Positions 7,900-17,628 of a stretch of 64,000 nucleotides of DNA are shown here, one piece after another. The position numbers and the translations under genes were made by a program. Location of the stretch: contig JAWKUN010000002.1 of NCBI GenBank assembly GCA_041398565.1, forward strand, positions 248,001 through 312,000, read 5' to 3'. Below the pieces are notes generated by a model. The model was not told the origin of the DNA. It did no database searches and saw only the letters and a list, made by a program, of their open reading frames with translations. Within the stretch, counting starts at the first letter, position 1. Every line of letters starts with the position of its first letter. The DNA is from DATGPD01 sp041398565. Lineage in GTDB: Bacteria; Planctomycetota; UBA1135; UBA2386.

Positions 7900-10860
7900 T
7901 CAGCGCACGAAGTTCTTGTGCACGACCTCCACGCTCTGCTCCTTGCCGTCGCCGTGGCACACCTCGCACGCCTCGAGCCCATTGGCCGAGTTGGTGCGGA
8001 TGTGGGCTTGGGCCGACCGGCCGTCGTGGCACGAGCCGCACGCGAAGCGCCAGACCAGCTGCGGGGTCAGGCTCGGGTCGCTCGGGTGCGCGCGCAGGGT
8101 CGGCGCGAACCAGGCTTCGTTGCCGGCGCCATGGCAGGCGTCGCAGTTGGCGGTCTCACCCTTGAAGGATGGGAAGCCCACCTCTTCGTAGGTGTGCGAG
8201 CTGCCGTTGAAGCCGGCCACCACGTACTCGTCGCCCTCGGCCAGGAGGCGGCCGTGGTGGATCTTGTGGATCATCTGCCGGAACTCGATCGACACGCCCG
8301 GGGTCTCCGGCGAGCTGAGGCCGCTGGTCTTGAACTGCGGCCAATCCTCGGCGCCCGAGGTGCCGTGGCACATCAGGCAGTTGGCGAAGCCGCGCCGGTG
8401 CGCGCCGTGGAACTGCAGGTCGCGGTGACACGAGTAGCAGTTGGCCGCCGCCGAGATCAGCTCGTACTCGTCGAGGTCGCCCGTGCTGCCGAGGCGGAAC
8501 GACTTGATCGTGTCGCCCTGGGCACCCTCGGTGTAGCTGGTCGACTGGGTCGACGAGCCCGCGACCACGTTCACGGTGAACGGGTCCTCGCCGTAGATGC
8601 CGATCTGGTAGGTGCCGTTCACCAGCGCCTTGCCGGTCCACTCGCCGATGGTCGCATCGAGCATCGGCGCGTCCGGATCGAGCGACGGGCTGTTGTTGAT
8701 GGCGCCGCGATACATCGCCGGCACCACGAAGTCGGTCACGTAGGTGACGAGGACGCGGTCGGAAGGCGCCGATGCGAAGGTGATCGTGCCCAGCGAGCCA
8801 TCGACCGTGTAGTTGGCGGGCGCCTCGAGGGCCGGCGTGACCTTGACGACGGCGGTGCCGGCGGCGTGCGCCTTCGACAAGGCGATGCCCACCGTGTCGA
8901 GCGGCGCCACCAGCCACAGGCGGTTGCCCTGCACGGCGCGCACGGCCACGTACTCGGCCGACGCATTGCCCTCGTCGAGCACGATCACGTCGTTGGCCGC
9001 AAAGCCGGCGCCGCTGGCCACGTCGATGTAGTTCTGGTAGGGCGTCGTGGCCGTGGCCACGGTCGAGGTCGCGCCACCGCCGGTCGGCACCGTCCACACC
9101 TGCAGAGTGCCGAAGGTGCCGAAGCCGGTCGTGTAGATCGGCGTGCGCGCCACCGCGTAGACCGTCGCCGAATTCGCCGTGGCGATCTCGCGCTCGACCT
9201 TCTCCGGCAGGAGGAAGGTGTGGCTCGGGCCCGCGCCGCTCAGCAGGGCGGTCACCGGCGGGTTGGTGGTGAAGCTCTGCATGTAGAGCAGGTTCCGGTT
9301 CGAGATCGGACCGTTGACGATGACCTCCATGCGGGTGATGTCCGCCGGGGCCACGGCGTTGCCGCCGCCGTCGACCACCGCCATGGTCACCTGGATCTTC
9401 TCGCCGACCTCGATCAGGCCGTCGGCGTCGCCTCCGGCCTCCGTCACCGCGGTGATGTTGAACTGCAGGTTCTTGGCGCCCGCGCCGGCGCCCCACAGCG
9501 GCGGCGAATTGGTGTCGAGGAGCGGATGCGTGTGCGCCTTGCGCACGTTGACCGCCGCTCCGGGGTTGGTCGGGTTCTCGCCGTGGCAGTCGGTGCACGT
9601 GTTGTCACCGAGGCCGGCGGGCATGACCTGACCGTTGGACGCGTACGGCTTGGTCGGGTCCCAGTCGTCGTGGCAGGCGATGCAAGCGCGCGTGACGATG
9701 GCGTTGGAGAAGATCGAGTCGCCGTTGACCGGTCCGGTGAGAGGGCCGGAGCCATCGGGATCGCCGTGGCAGGCGGCACAGTTGGTCGGCCCGGCGAGGA
9801 TGGCGTTCTCGACCGACTTCTCCCCCGAGCTCAGCGCGTCGTAGCCGACGTCGCGCGGCATGCCCTGCGACAGGTGCGGCCACTGCGGGAACGCCACGTG
9901 CGAGAAGTCGAACTCGCCACGCGAACGCACGATCACGTAGGGCGTGCCGGCGCCGTACACAGGGTTGCCGTTCACGTCGACGGTCTTGCCGTTGACGCTC
10001 GGCAGGTGCGCGCCGGAGTGGACCTTGTGGATCATCGTCTGGAACGAGATGCTCAGGCCGAGGGTCTCGCCCGCGCGCGCGTTGGGATTGTTGAGGTCTT
10101 CGGACCCGTTGGTGTGGCAGAGCACGCAGTACTTGACGCCGTAGCGGTTCTCGCCGTGGGCGCGCAGCACGGTGTGGCAGTTCTGGCAGTTCGCGTCGCT
10201 CACCAGCTCGGGTGCGTTCATCGCCGACGCGTTGCCGAACAGGACGTCGATCGTCGTGCTCGTGGCGTCGCGGAACGACGTGCCCTCGATGTCGATGTCC
10301 TGCCGCATGGCCAGGCCGATGCGGTAGGTGCCGTCGGGCAGCGGCTGCCCCGCCAAGGTGCCCGAGTCGTACGGGATCGTGTTGGCCTGGTTGATCTGAT
10401 TGGGCACGGCGGCCGGAATCGGATCGGGCCAAGTGAAGGTCCAGCTACCGTCGGCGTTCTGCACCGAGTTGGCCGCGATCGCCGAGGTGCTCAGGATCTG
10501 CTGGAAGCCGGTGGCTGGCCCGCCGAACAGGGCCTCCTGGAAGGACCACTTGCTGGACGCGATCGCCGTGCCGGCGGTGGTGCTCCCTTGTTGTCCCTCT
10601 TGCGCCTTGAAGGTGACCTTGATGCGGTCGCCCGCGCGGAAGTTGCCATTGGGCCCCGACCCACCCTCGACCTTGAGAATGGTGAGGTTGAAGCCGGGAA
10701 GCGGGTCCGTGCGCTTGAGACCGGGCGTCAGGTCCTGGCCGTCACGGCCAGGCGCACCGTCGTCGCCGGAACAGGCTGTCCACAGGAGCGAGGAGACGAG
10801 GAGGAGTGCCGCACCGCAAACACGATGGGATAGGCGAGGAACGGGAGAAGACGACGACAT
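7900..10860 (-). CDS. Decaheme OmcA/MtrC-like outer-membrane lipoprotein, paralogue 1
   Basis: A 986-residue lipoprotein with signal peptide and lipobox ending at Cys30 (LLWTAC), followed by a collagen-like G-A-P-G-R-D-G run, a common start for OmcA/MtrC-family cytochromes. I count ten CXXCH motifs in two clusters of five (about residues 225-430 and 825-975), separated by a ~380-residue beta-rich region. This 5 + 5 split with beta domains is the MtrC/OmcA architecture. The role inferred is cell-surface electron transfer to insoluble or extracellular acceptors. An M-I-H-K-V/I-H motif recurs in each haem half and may supply distal His ligands. A paralogue of similar size and layout lies at 14746-17628. 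Confidence 0.9.
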   Translation of the reverse strand: MSSSSPVPRLSHRVCGAALLLVSSLLWTACSGDDGAPGRDGQDLTPGLKRTDPLPGFNLTILKVEGGSGPNGNFRAGDRIKVTFKAQEGQQGSTTAGTAIASSKWSFQEALFGGPATGFQQILSTSAIAANSVQNADGSWTFTWPDPIPAAVPNQINQANTIPYDSGTLAGQPLPDGTYRIGLAMRQDIDIEGTSFRDATSTTIDVLFGNASAMNAPELVSDANCQNCHTVLRAHGENRYGVKYCVLCHTNGSEDLNNPNARAGETLGLSISFQTMIHKVHSGAHLPSVNGKTVDVNGNPVYGAGTPYVIVRSRGEFDFSHVAFPQWPHLSQGMPRDVGYDALSSGEKSVENAILAGPTNCAACHGDPDGSGPLTGPVNGDSIFSNAIVTRACIACHDDWDPTKPYASNGQVMPAGLGDNTCTDCHGENPTNPGAAVNVRKAHTHPLLDTNSPPLWGAGAGAKNLQFNITAVTEAGGDADGLIEVGEKIQVTMAVVDGGGNAVAPADITRMEVIVNGPISNRNLLYMQSFTTNPPVTALLSGAGPSHTFLLPEKVEREIATANSATVYAVARTPIYTTGFGTFGTLQVWTVPTGGGATSTVATATTPYQNYIDVASGAGFAANDVIVLDEGNASAEYVAVRAVQGNRLWLVAPLDTVGIALSKAHAAGTAVVKVTPALEAPANYTVDGSLGTITFASAPSDRVLVTYVTDFVVPAMYRGAINNSPSLDPDAPMLDATIGEWTGKALVNGTYQIGIYGEDPFTVNVVAGSSTQSTSYTEGAQGDTIKSFRLGSTGDLDEYELISAAANCYSCHRDLQFHGAHRRGFANCLMCHGTSGAEDWPQFKTSGLSSPETPGVSIEFRQMIHKIHHGRLLAEGDEYVVAGFNGSSHTYEEVGFPSFKGETANCDACHGAGNEAWFAPTLRAHPSDPSLTPQLVWRFACGSCHDGRSAQAHIRTNSANGLEACEVCHGDGKEQSVEVVHKNFVR

Positions 10861-11026
10861 GACCGCGATCCGTATGCGAGAGAGATGACGAACTAGGACC
10901 CAACCGTCCCACTAACTCCAAGGCCTGTCTAGGGTTTGCAGGCTTTCCGTCGAAGCGGGCGCGAGCTACGAAGTTCGTCGTATCTACGACCTTCTCGCAG
11001 CTCGACGCAGCCCTCTGCGGCATCCA

Positions 11027-12196
11027 TCAAGGCACGCGAACGAGGGCGCGCTGGCCGACTACGAGATCGACTCCTCGGCGTAGCGCGAGGCTCGGTCCGC
11101 GCACCACGACGACGTAGCGTCCCGCTGGCAGGGCTTCGACCAACTCGCACGGCTCGGTCGCCGGCAGCGCGCGCACCGCCGTGTCGACCGGCTCACCGTC
11201 GACTGCGCGCCAGTGCACGGTGTCGCCATCGCCGCTCGGTCCGGTCACCGCCACCTGCAGTTCGGGACCCAACGCGCGGCCGTCGGCAGTGCGTACGTCG
11301 AGAACCAGCCCGCACCCGACCTCATCGAGGCGAAGATCGACGGACCTCCAAGCGACGGCCTCGAAGGTCACGCTCGCGGTCTCGGGTAGCAAGAGCATCG
11401 GCCGCCCGTCGGTCTCGAGCGCCTGGACACGGAATCGATAGCGCCCCGAGGCGAGGTCGCCGACGCGGTGACGCCCCGTCTCGGCGCGCGACTCACGCTG
11501 CCAGAGGACCTCCCAGACGTTGCGCCCGTCGGTTCCCTCGCGGCGCTCGCTGGCCTGGAACGAGCAGGTGATGCGTGCCCGGACCACGGGCAAGCCCCCC
11601 GGCCGCGAGAGGTCGAGCACGACGCCTGCCTGCGCTTCGACGCGCACGAGACGCGCCACGACGGCGCGCACGGACACACCGGGTTGCAGCGAGGCGTCGA
11701 TGGGCAAGGTCTCGAGGAAGCCGGGCGCCGAGACGGACACCGACACCGGGCGGCCGATGGGGACCTCGACGGCGCCGGTGTAGCCGCGCACGCGCGTCGC
11801 GCGCGCTCCGGTCGCAGCAGAGTCGTGCAGCGTGCACGTGAAGTCCGCGATCGGCACGTCCTCGCCCTCGACTACGGCGCGAACGTGGACGATGCCGGAA
11901 CCGAGATCGGCAAGAGCGGGTGTCGGGTTCTCGTCGCCGATGCGCTCGCGCAGGGATCCGGAGTCGCCACGCGCTTGCGCCTGCAACTCCGGGCCGGCGG
12001 CCACCGGTTCACCTACGATCTTGGGCGTAGTCGACGGTTCGCGATCGCGCCAGGAGCGTTCGGTCCACAACATCCAACACGCCCCCACGACCGCCAGACC
12101 GACGAGGCCCAACAAGGCGGCGCGCGAACCTGGCTGGATGCTGGACACGGGAGCGCGAAAGTACTGTCGCCTTCCCCCGGCGGGCAACCTCCTCAT
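11027..12196 (-). CDS. Membrane-anchored protein with carboxypeptidase-regulatory-like domains, function unknown
   Basis: This 389-residue protein has one N-terminal membrane segment (AALLGLVGLAVVGACWML) followed by a long exported part rich in beta strands. Segments such as the one ending in VPIGRPVSVSVSAPGFLE look like carboxypeptidase-regulatory/Ig-like folds, common in planctomycete envelope proteins. ATG 12196 is preferred. The frame stays open to 12376, but that extension runs into repeat family A copy 2 and is not protein-like; a GTG near 12148 is the other candidate. No catalytic residues are seen. It sits between the decaheme lipoprotein and the divergently transcribed tetraheme cytochrome. 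Confidence 0.6.
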   Translation of the reverse strand: MRRLPAGGRRQYFRAPVSSIQPGSRAALLGLVGLAVVGACWMLWTERSWRDREPSTTPKIVGEPVAAGPELQAQARGDSGSLRERIGDENPTPALADLGSGIVHVRAVVEGEDVPIADFTCTLHDSAATGARATRVRGYTGAVEVPIGRPVSVSVSAPGFLETLPIDASLQPGVSVRAVVARLVRVEAQAGVVLDLSRPGGLPVVRARITCSFQASERREGTDGRNVWEVLWQRESRAETGRHRVGDLASGRYRFRVQALETDGRPMLLLPETASVTFEAVAWRSVDLRLDEVGCGLVLDVRTADGRALGPELQVAVTGPSGDGDTVHWRAVDGEPVDTAVRALPATEPCELVEALPAGRYVVVVRGPSLALRRGVDLVVGQRALVRVP

Positions 12197-12221
12197 CCTC
12201 GGCGCAGTCGGGTCATGCAGA

Positions 12222-12405
12222 GATGCAAGTGCCGCGAATCCTCGCGCCCCAGCAAACTCGGCGATGTCGTTCCGCCGCGAGGGCACTCGACTCGCCCCGC
12301 TTCCGGCGGCACTGGAAGCTCCGGCAAGACAGCGGCCGGGCCTTCTCTGGTCGGCGCGAAGCGTCGACGCAACCAAGCCCTTGGTTGCGGCCCCGGCCGC
12401 GATGA
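12222..12405. repeat. Dispersed intergenic repeat family A, copy 2
   Basis: Aligns with copy 1 (1389-1571) and copy 3 (25148-25334). It contains TGGAAGCTCC, CTCTGGTCGGCG and a perfect 9-bp hairpin GCAACCAAG (12369-12377) / CTTGGTTGC (12380-12388), ending in GGCCGCGATGAG. It occupies most of the 12197-12523 gap between the divergent genes. The ~120 bases after it would hold the promoter of the tetraheme gene. Confidence 0.75.
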
Positions 12406-12523
12406 GTCTGTGCGCGGCTGCCGAAGGTGCGTATCGTCACGCTCGGCGCCCGCGCGTCGCACTCGTCGAAAGCACCGAGTCGCGTTCGCTGCGCCACCTC
12501 CGTTCTGCGAAACAGGAATCTCA

Positions 12524-13213
12524 ATGGCATCCTCTTCTCTCCTGGCCATCGGCTGCGGCCTGTTCCTCCTTCCGATCTTCTTCGTTCCGCCCGGACCCGG
12601 CGCGGCAGCTCCGGTACCCGAGGCAGCAGCCGCCAACCGCTTCATCGGCGCCAAGGCCTGCAAGAACTGCCACGACGGCGCCGAGAAGGGCAACATGTTC
12701 GACCACTGGTCCAAGACCCCGCACGCCAAGGCCTACGAGACCTTGGCCAGCGACAAGGCCAAGGAGGTCGGCAAGAAGCACGGGGTCGACGATCCTCAGA
12801 AGAGCGACAAGTGCGTGCAGTGCCACGTGACCGCCTTCGGCGTCGACGCCAAGGAGATCAAGCGCGGCTTCAAGACCGAAGACGGCGTGCAGTGCGAGAG
12901 TTGCCATGGCCCGGGCGAGAACCACGCCAAGCTGCGCTTGAAGGAATCGCAGACCGGCGGCACGCCGGCGCCGGTCTCGGCCGAGGAGATCGAGACGGGG
13001 CGTGACGCCAAGCACTGCCAGAAGTGCCACAACGAGAAGAGCCCGACCTACAAGCCCTTCTGCCTGAAGGAGCGCATGGAGGTCATCGAGCACCTCGATC
13101 CGCGCAAGAAGCGTTCGGAGGAGGAACTCAAGAAGCTGCGCGCGACGTGCTACCCCGAATGCCCGAAGTGCAGCGAGAAGAAGAGCGACGACGGCAAGGG
13201 CGAGGACAAGTAG
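12524..13213 (+). CDS. Tetraheme cytochrome c (c554-like)
   Basis: This 229-residue exported protein has an N-terminal hydrophobic signal (LLAIGCGLFLLPIFFVPPG) and a start ATG at 12524 close to it. Four CXXCH motifs follow: ACKNCH, KCVQCH, QCESCH and HCQKCH. The FDHWSKTPHAKAYETL segment near residue 62 and the C-E-S-C-H-G-P-G-E-N-H pattern are typical of the cytochrome c554/multiheme family that shuttles electrons in the periplasm. The tail after residue 195 is highly charged and has two extra cysteines (CYPEC). It converges on the NapC-type gene; only 96 bases separate the stops. Probably a soluble periplasmic shuttle between the membrane quinol dehydrogenase and outer-membrane cytochromes (inference from context). 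Confidence 0.88.
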   Translation: MASSSLLAIGCGLFLLPIFFVPPGPGAAAPVPEAAAANRFIGAKACKNCHDGAEKGNMFDHWSKTPHAKAYETLASDKAKEVGKKHGVDDPQKSDKCVQCHVTAFGVDAKEIKRGFKTEDGVQCESCHGPGENHAKLRLKESQTGGTPAPVSAEEIETGRDAKHCQKCHNEKSPTYKPFCLKERMEVIEHLDPRKKRSEEELKKLRATCYPECPKCSEKKSDDGKGEDK

Positions 13214-13309
13214 CACTCCTCTCGTCCGCGAGCCGCGTGGGTTCCAGGCGGCCGCGGGCGCAACGACGCGCGAGCTGTCCGCCGCGGATGAACCCCGTGA
13301 CGCGGACCG

Positions 13310-14683
13310 CTATCGCACCAGGCCGAGGCGACGCACGATCTCCGGGTCTGCTTCCTTCTCGGCGAGCATGGTGTGGCAGCTCGCGCACTCCATGTTGATC
13401 GCTTCGCCGTCCTCGTCCATGTGCTCGCCGTCGTGGCAGCGCATGCAGCCCACGTGCCCCGAGAAGTTGGGGTAGGTCCCCCAGGTGATGTTCATGCTGG
13501 GGTAGACGTTGCGCAGCCAGATCCCGGCGATGGCCGCGGCCGCCGGCTGCACCTGCGCGCGCACGTCGGCGGCCAGTTCGTCGCCCGCGTAGGCCTGCTC
13601 GAGGGCGCGGACGATCTCCTCCTGGGCCGTCTCACGCTTCCACTCCTGGCGCAGCAGCTCGAGACCACGTCGCCGGATCCCCGGCAGCTGACGTGACACC
13701 TTGCCGGCCGCGATCGCCGCGTCGAGAGCCTTGTCCGGCAGCTGGAAGTTGTGGCTCGGCTGATTGTGGCAGTCGATGCAGTCCATCGTACGCCACGACT
13801 CGGCGGGCGGCGGATTGGCGAGGTCCTCGCCCTCGGCGGTGAACACGCGCTCCTTGCCCTCCTTGTCCGTGTAGCGGATCCACTGGATCTTGTCGCGCTT
13901 GCCGTCGTGGCTGACGTAGCTGACCTTGGTCGCCGGGTCGGCGTGCCAGTGGATGCCGTGGGCGTTGCCACCGTCGCCGCCACCGACGTGCAGGGTCAGC
14001 GCGTTGATCGCCGGCGTCACCGGGTCGTCGTCGTTGTAGTGCGGGCGCACGATGACGCGGTCGCCGATCTCGCGCTGGGGCCAATGGCAATGGCCGCAGA
14101 TCTCGATCGCCGGCCGCATCGTGTGCACCGGCGCCGGGATGGGCTTCGAGTACTTGCCCATCGCGAACAGCGCCAGCTGGCGCATCCCGTTGACCTTGGC
14201 CCGAATGAACGACGCCGTACCCGTGCCGATGTGGCATTCCACGCACGCCACCTTGGCGTGCGGCGAGTCGAGCGACGCCTCGTACGTCGGCGACATCACT
14301 TCGTGGCAGAGGGTGCCGCAGAACGCCTGCGAGTCCATGTAGTGGACCGCCTGGAAGCCGGCCGTGCCCACCACCGCCAGGTTCACCAGGGTGAGGATGC
14401 CGAGCAGGCGCATCATCTTGAGCGGACGCTCCTGCACGGCCGCCATGCGCTCGGGCAGCTGCTTGCGGTAGAACCACAGGCCGAGCGGGATCAGCAGGAT
14501 GCCGAGCACGAACAGGAACGGCACCAGCACGAACACGAACAGACCGGCGTACGCGCCGTGCTCGGCACCGTACATCGCGAAGTAGACGAGGCTGGTCACG
14601 AACGCCATGAAGCTGACGGTCGTGAGGATCGCTCCCGTCCAGGTCAGCCAGTTCGAGCGCAGCAGGAGGAGGAACCGGTTCAT
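13310..14683 (-). CDS. NapC/NirT-type membrane cytochrome c (quinol dehydrogenase-like), six haem motifs
   Basis: A 457-residue inner-membrane protein with hydrophobic N-terminal segments (about 12-34, 45-68 and 90-108), then a periplasmic multiheme domain. Haem motifs are one CX3CH (CGTLCH, about 125) and five CXXCH (ACVECH, ICGHCH, DCIDCH, GCMRCH, ECASCH). The first motif followed by E-V-M and the SPHAKVACVECHIGTG segment are characteristic of NapC/NrfH-like quinol dehydrogenases, which oxidise membrane quinol and pass electrons to periplasmic cytochromes. ATG 14683 is the natural start (MNRFLLLLRS). It lies 62 bases downstream of the decaheme lipoprotein gene in the same direction, so the two probably form an operon. 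Confidence 0.9.
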   Translation of the reverse strand: MNRFLLLLRSNWLTWTGAILTTVSFMAFVTSLVYFAMYGAEHGAYAGLFVFVLVPFLFVLGILLIPLGLWFYRKQLPERMAAVQERPLKMMRLLGILTLVNLAVVGTAGFQAVHYMDSQAFCGTLCHEVMSPTYEASLDSPHAKVACVECHIGTGTASFIRAKVNGMRQLALFAMGKYSKPIPAPVHTMRPAIEICGHCHWPQREIGDRVIVRPHYNDDDPVTPAINALTLHVGGGDGGNAHGIHWHADPATKVSYVSHDGKRDKIQWIRYTDKEGKERVFTAEGEDLANPPPAESWRTMDCIDCHNQPSHNFQLPDKALDAAIAAGKVSRQLPGIRRRGLELLRQEWKRETAQEEIVRALEQAYAGDELAADVRAQVQPAAAAIAGIWLRNVYPSMNITWGTYPNFSGHVGCMRCHDGEHMDEDGEAINMECASCHTMLAEKEADPEIVRRLGLVR

Positions 14684-14745
14684 CGTCGGTGGAACGACGC
14701 CAAGCGTCGCGAGATTGCACCTCGGAGCAAGAGCCAAGAACGCCG

Positions 14746-17628
14746 TCAGCGAACCTTGTGCTTCAGCGCCACGTCCTGCTCGCGACCGATGCCATGGCAC
14801 TCGGCACAGGCCTCGGCGCCGTCGTGCGCGGTGTTGGAGCCCGCGTGGCCGATCGCCGCTCGGGTGTCGTGGCAGGCGATGCAAGCCGCCGTCCACGCGC
14901 TGCCCACGGCACTCCCTTGCGGGTGGACACGGTCTGCGGGCTGCCGCCAGGCGTCGCTCGCGCCGTGACAGACCACGCAAGCCTTGGTCCCCTCCGGCAT
15001 CGCCGGAAAGCCGACCTCACCGTACGTCGCGACCGAGAAGTTGTCTGGGTAGGCACTCGACCCGAAGCCCACCACCTCGTAGGCCATGCTCAGCTCGCGG
15101 CCGTGGTGGATCTTGTGGATCATCTCGCGGAAGTCGACGCTGACTCCGGTCGTGGCGGGTGCGTTCGCTGCGACGTGCCGCGCGCGGTCTTCGCTGCCCG
15201 CGTTGCCGTGGCAGAGCAGACAGGTCTCGTAGCCACGCCGGTTGCCGCCGTGGAACTGGAGATCGACATGGCAGGCGTAGCACGCCTCGGGGCTGCCGAT
15301 GCGCTGGTTCTCGACCTTGGTGGTGGCAGCACCGAAGAGGAACGTGGCCGTCGCCGGCTTCGACGCCTCGGTGTAGGGAGTGACGATGCCCATGACGTCG
15401 ACGCTGTGCGTCCGGGTGCCCCAGATGCCGATGGTGTAGGTCCCATCGACCAAGGGCAACCCGCCCCAGTCGCCGGCCTTCTCGCCGAGGTCGGGCGAGT
15501 CGTTGAGGGCGCCGGGGAACACCGTCGGCAGCACGAAGTCCGTGGTGTAGGTCGTGAGGACCACGCCATCGCCGAACTCGACCGTCTCGTTGATGGTGCC
15601 CGAGCTGCCGACCACGCCGTAGGAACTCGAGGGCACGAGGTTCAGGGTGACCGCAGCCACCGCCGCCCCGGCCGGGTGCGCCTTGCGCACGGCCGACGGG
15701 TACGCCGGACTGCGCGGCGACGAGAACCACAGGCGGTCGCCGTCGACCCACTGGATGCGCAGGTACTCCTCTTGCCCGCCGACCCCGTCTTCGAGCACGA
15801 CGTAGTCGTTGCGCGCGAACAGACTGCCGTCGCCAGGAAGAACGTCAACGAAGTTCTGGCTCAGCGCCGCTGCTGCCGCCAGCTGGCTGCTGGCGCCCGG
15901 CGGACCCGACGAGGGACGCAGGTAGACCTCGGTGGCAGCTCCGCTCACGTTCCAGTGCGGCTGGCGCGCCGAGGAGAACGCCTGCAGGCCGGCCGCCGAG
16001 ACGCCGACGCGCTCGAGGTAGACCCGCTCGGGCAGCGCGGTGGTGTAGGGCCCCGGACCGGACAGCGCCGCCGCCGGAAGGGTGGCCGACAGCAGGAGAT
16101 TGGGGTTGGCGGTCGGACCGTTCACGCCCACCTCGATGCGGGCGAGGTCGGCGGCGGCCAACGAGCTGCCGCTGTCGTCGGCCAGAGAGAACGTCACCAT
16201 CGGCTTGTCGCCGGCGTGGAGGTTGGCGCTCGGTCCGGTGAGCGTGAAGTTCACGCCCGCGGCCACCGCGGGGTCGCGCAGCGGGTGCAGGTGCGCATCC
16301 ATGACGGCGAGACCGTCGCCGCTGACCCCGTGGCAGACGATGCACTGCGAGTCGTCGAGCTGCGGCGGCATGGTTTGGCCGTTGGCGATGTACGGCTGCG
16401 ACGGCAGCCAGTCGTCGTGACAGGCCGCGCAGGCGCGCCGCGTCGGCTGCCGGTAGGCGAGGTCGCCCTGCGCCGGCGCCTGCAGCGGACCCGTCCCGTC
16501 GGGGTCGCCGTGGCACGTGGCACAGTCCACCGGCCCCGAGCGCACGAGGTCCTCCTTCGCCGCCTCCGGCGTGTTGGCGACGTAGTCGAGGTCGCGCGGC
16601 ATCGGCGCGGCGAGACTCGGCCACACCGGGAAGCGCACGTGCGAGTAGTCGACCAGGTTGTCGCCGAAGCCGATCAGTCGGTAGGGCACCGACGCCACGG
16701 AGTAGTCGCGGAAACCATCGGAGTCGGAGGTCATCCCTGTCACGGATGGCAGATTGGCGCCCGCGTGGATCTTGTGGATCATCACCTTGAACTCGACGGT
16801 CGCGCCGGGCGTGCCGCCGGCGACGGCGGCCACGTTGCGATCCTCGGCGCCGGCCGTGTGGCAGAGCAAGCAGTTGCGCACGTCGGTGCGGTTGCCGCCG
16901 TGCGCCGCGAGCCGGGTGTGGCACTGGTTGCAGTTGGCCTGCGTCACCACCTCGCGCGGCTCGAGCGTCGAGGCCGAACCGAACAGGAAGTCGCGGCTGG
17001 CGTTGCCCACGTCGCGCACGACCGCTCCGGCGACGTCGAAGTCGCGGCGCGCCTCGATGCCGACGGTGTAGGTGCCCGCCAGGAGCGCCTGCCCGGTCAA
17101 CTCCCCGTCGGTGAGAGCCGCGGTGTCGTTGAGTGGTGGCAGGTAGGTCGCCGGAATCGGCACCTGGAATCGGTAGCGGTAGGCGCCCGGCCCACGCATC
17201 GACGAACGCGCCACCAAGTCGGACTGACTCTCGATCACCCGCTGGTAGTTGAAGGTCGGACCCGACACCATGATCGCGGCGCGCGCCAGCTGGGTCAGGT
17301 CGATCGGCGTGGCATCTTTCTGATGCAGGGTGAAGTCGACGGTGAGGCGATCCCCCACCTGCACCGCGCCCGCGAATCCGGTGCCTCCGGACACAGCCTC
17401 GATCACGACGACGACGCCGGGCAGATCGTCGCCCGGCTTCAAGCCCGTGCGGTCGATGCCGTCGCGTCCGGCCGGGCCATCGTCGCCGCTGCTGCAGGCC
17501 GACAGCCACGCGAACGCCAGCATGCACCCGGCGCGCTGCGCCGACGCGCAAACTCGGTAAGCCAGGCTACGGCGGCACCGACGCCGGGGATCGAGACGAG
17601 AGTTCGCAGCGAGGAGCACTTGAGCCAT
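14746..17628 (-). CDS. Decaheme OmcA/MtrC-like outer-membrane lipoprotein, paralogue 2
   Basis: A 960-residue putative lipoprotein: basic N-terminus, hydrophobic MLAFAWLSAC with lipobox Cys at about 45, then S-S-G-D-D-G-P-A-G-R-D-G as in paralogue 1. Ten CXXCH motifs are present, five before and five after a beta-rich middle region, with two M-I-H-K-I-H elements. It shares layout and many local patterns with the gene at 7900-10860, indicating an old duplication. ATG 17628 gives a long n-region but is the first good start upstream of the hydrophobic core. It is divergent from the barrel gene at 17782, so the ~150 bases between them should contain both promoters. It likely works with the downstream NapC-type protein and the barrel (inference). 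Confidence 0.88.
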   Translation of the reverse strand: MAQVLLAANSRLDPRRRCRRSLAYRVCASAQRAGCMLAFAWLSACSSGDDGPAGRDGIDRTGLKPGDDLPGVVVVIEAVSGGTGFAGAVQVGDRLTVDFTLHQKDATPIDLTQLARAAIMVSGPTFNYQRVIESQSDLVARSSMRGPGAYRYRFQVPIPATYLPPLNDTAALTDGELTGQALLAGTYTVGIEARRDFDVAGAVVRDVGNASRDFLFGSASTLEPREVVTQANCNQCHTRLAAHGGNRTDVRNCLLCHTAGAEDRNVAAVAGGTPGATVEFKVMIHKIHAGANLPSVTGMTSDSDGFRDYSVASVPYRLIGFGDNLVDYSHVRFPVWPSLAAPMPRDLDYVANTPEAAKEDLVRSGPVDCATCHGDPDGTGPLQAPAQGDLAYRQPTRRACAACHDDWLPSQPYIANGQTMPPQLDDSQCIVCHGVSGDGLAVMDAHLHPLRDPAVAAGVNFTLTGPSANLHAGDKPMVTFSLADDSGSSLAAADLARIEVGVNGPTANPNLLLSATLPAAALSGPGPYTTALPERVYLERVGVSAAGLQAFSSARQPHWNVSGAATEVYLRPSSGPPGASSQLAAAAALSQNFVDVLPGDGSLFARNDYVVLEDGVGGQEEYLRIQWVDGDRLWFSSPRSPAYPSAVRKAHPAGAAVAAVTLNLVPSSSYGVVGSSGTINETVEFGDGVVLTTYTTDFVLPTVFPGALNDSPDLGEKAGDWGGLPLVDGTYTIGIWGTRTHSVDVMGIVTPYTEASKPATATFLFGAATTKVENQRIGSPEACYACHVDLQFHGGNRRGYETCLLCHGNAGSEDRARHVAANAPATTGVSVDFREMIHKIHHGRELSMAYEVVGFGSSAYPDNFSVATYGEVGFPAMPEGTKACVVCHGASDAWRQPADRVHPQGSAVGSAWTAACIACHDTRAAIGHAGSNTAHDGAEACAECHGIGREQDVALKHKVR

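Noticed and set aside
7918..10833. 971-codon plus-strand frame opposite decaheme paralogue 1
   Set aside because: GC-rich shadow of the opposite strand with no domain-like sequence; the minus-strand gene has ten CXXCH motifs and a lipobox.
12524..14683. Complete nitrite-ammonification or hydroxylamine oxidation system
   Set aside because: A c554-like and a NapC-type protein are present, but no NrfA-, HAO- or nitrate reductase-like catalytic subunit is found in the window.
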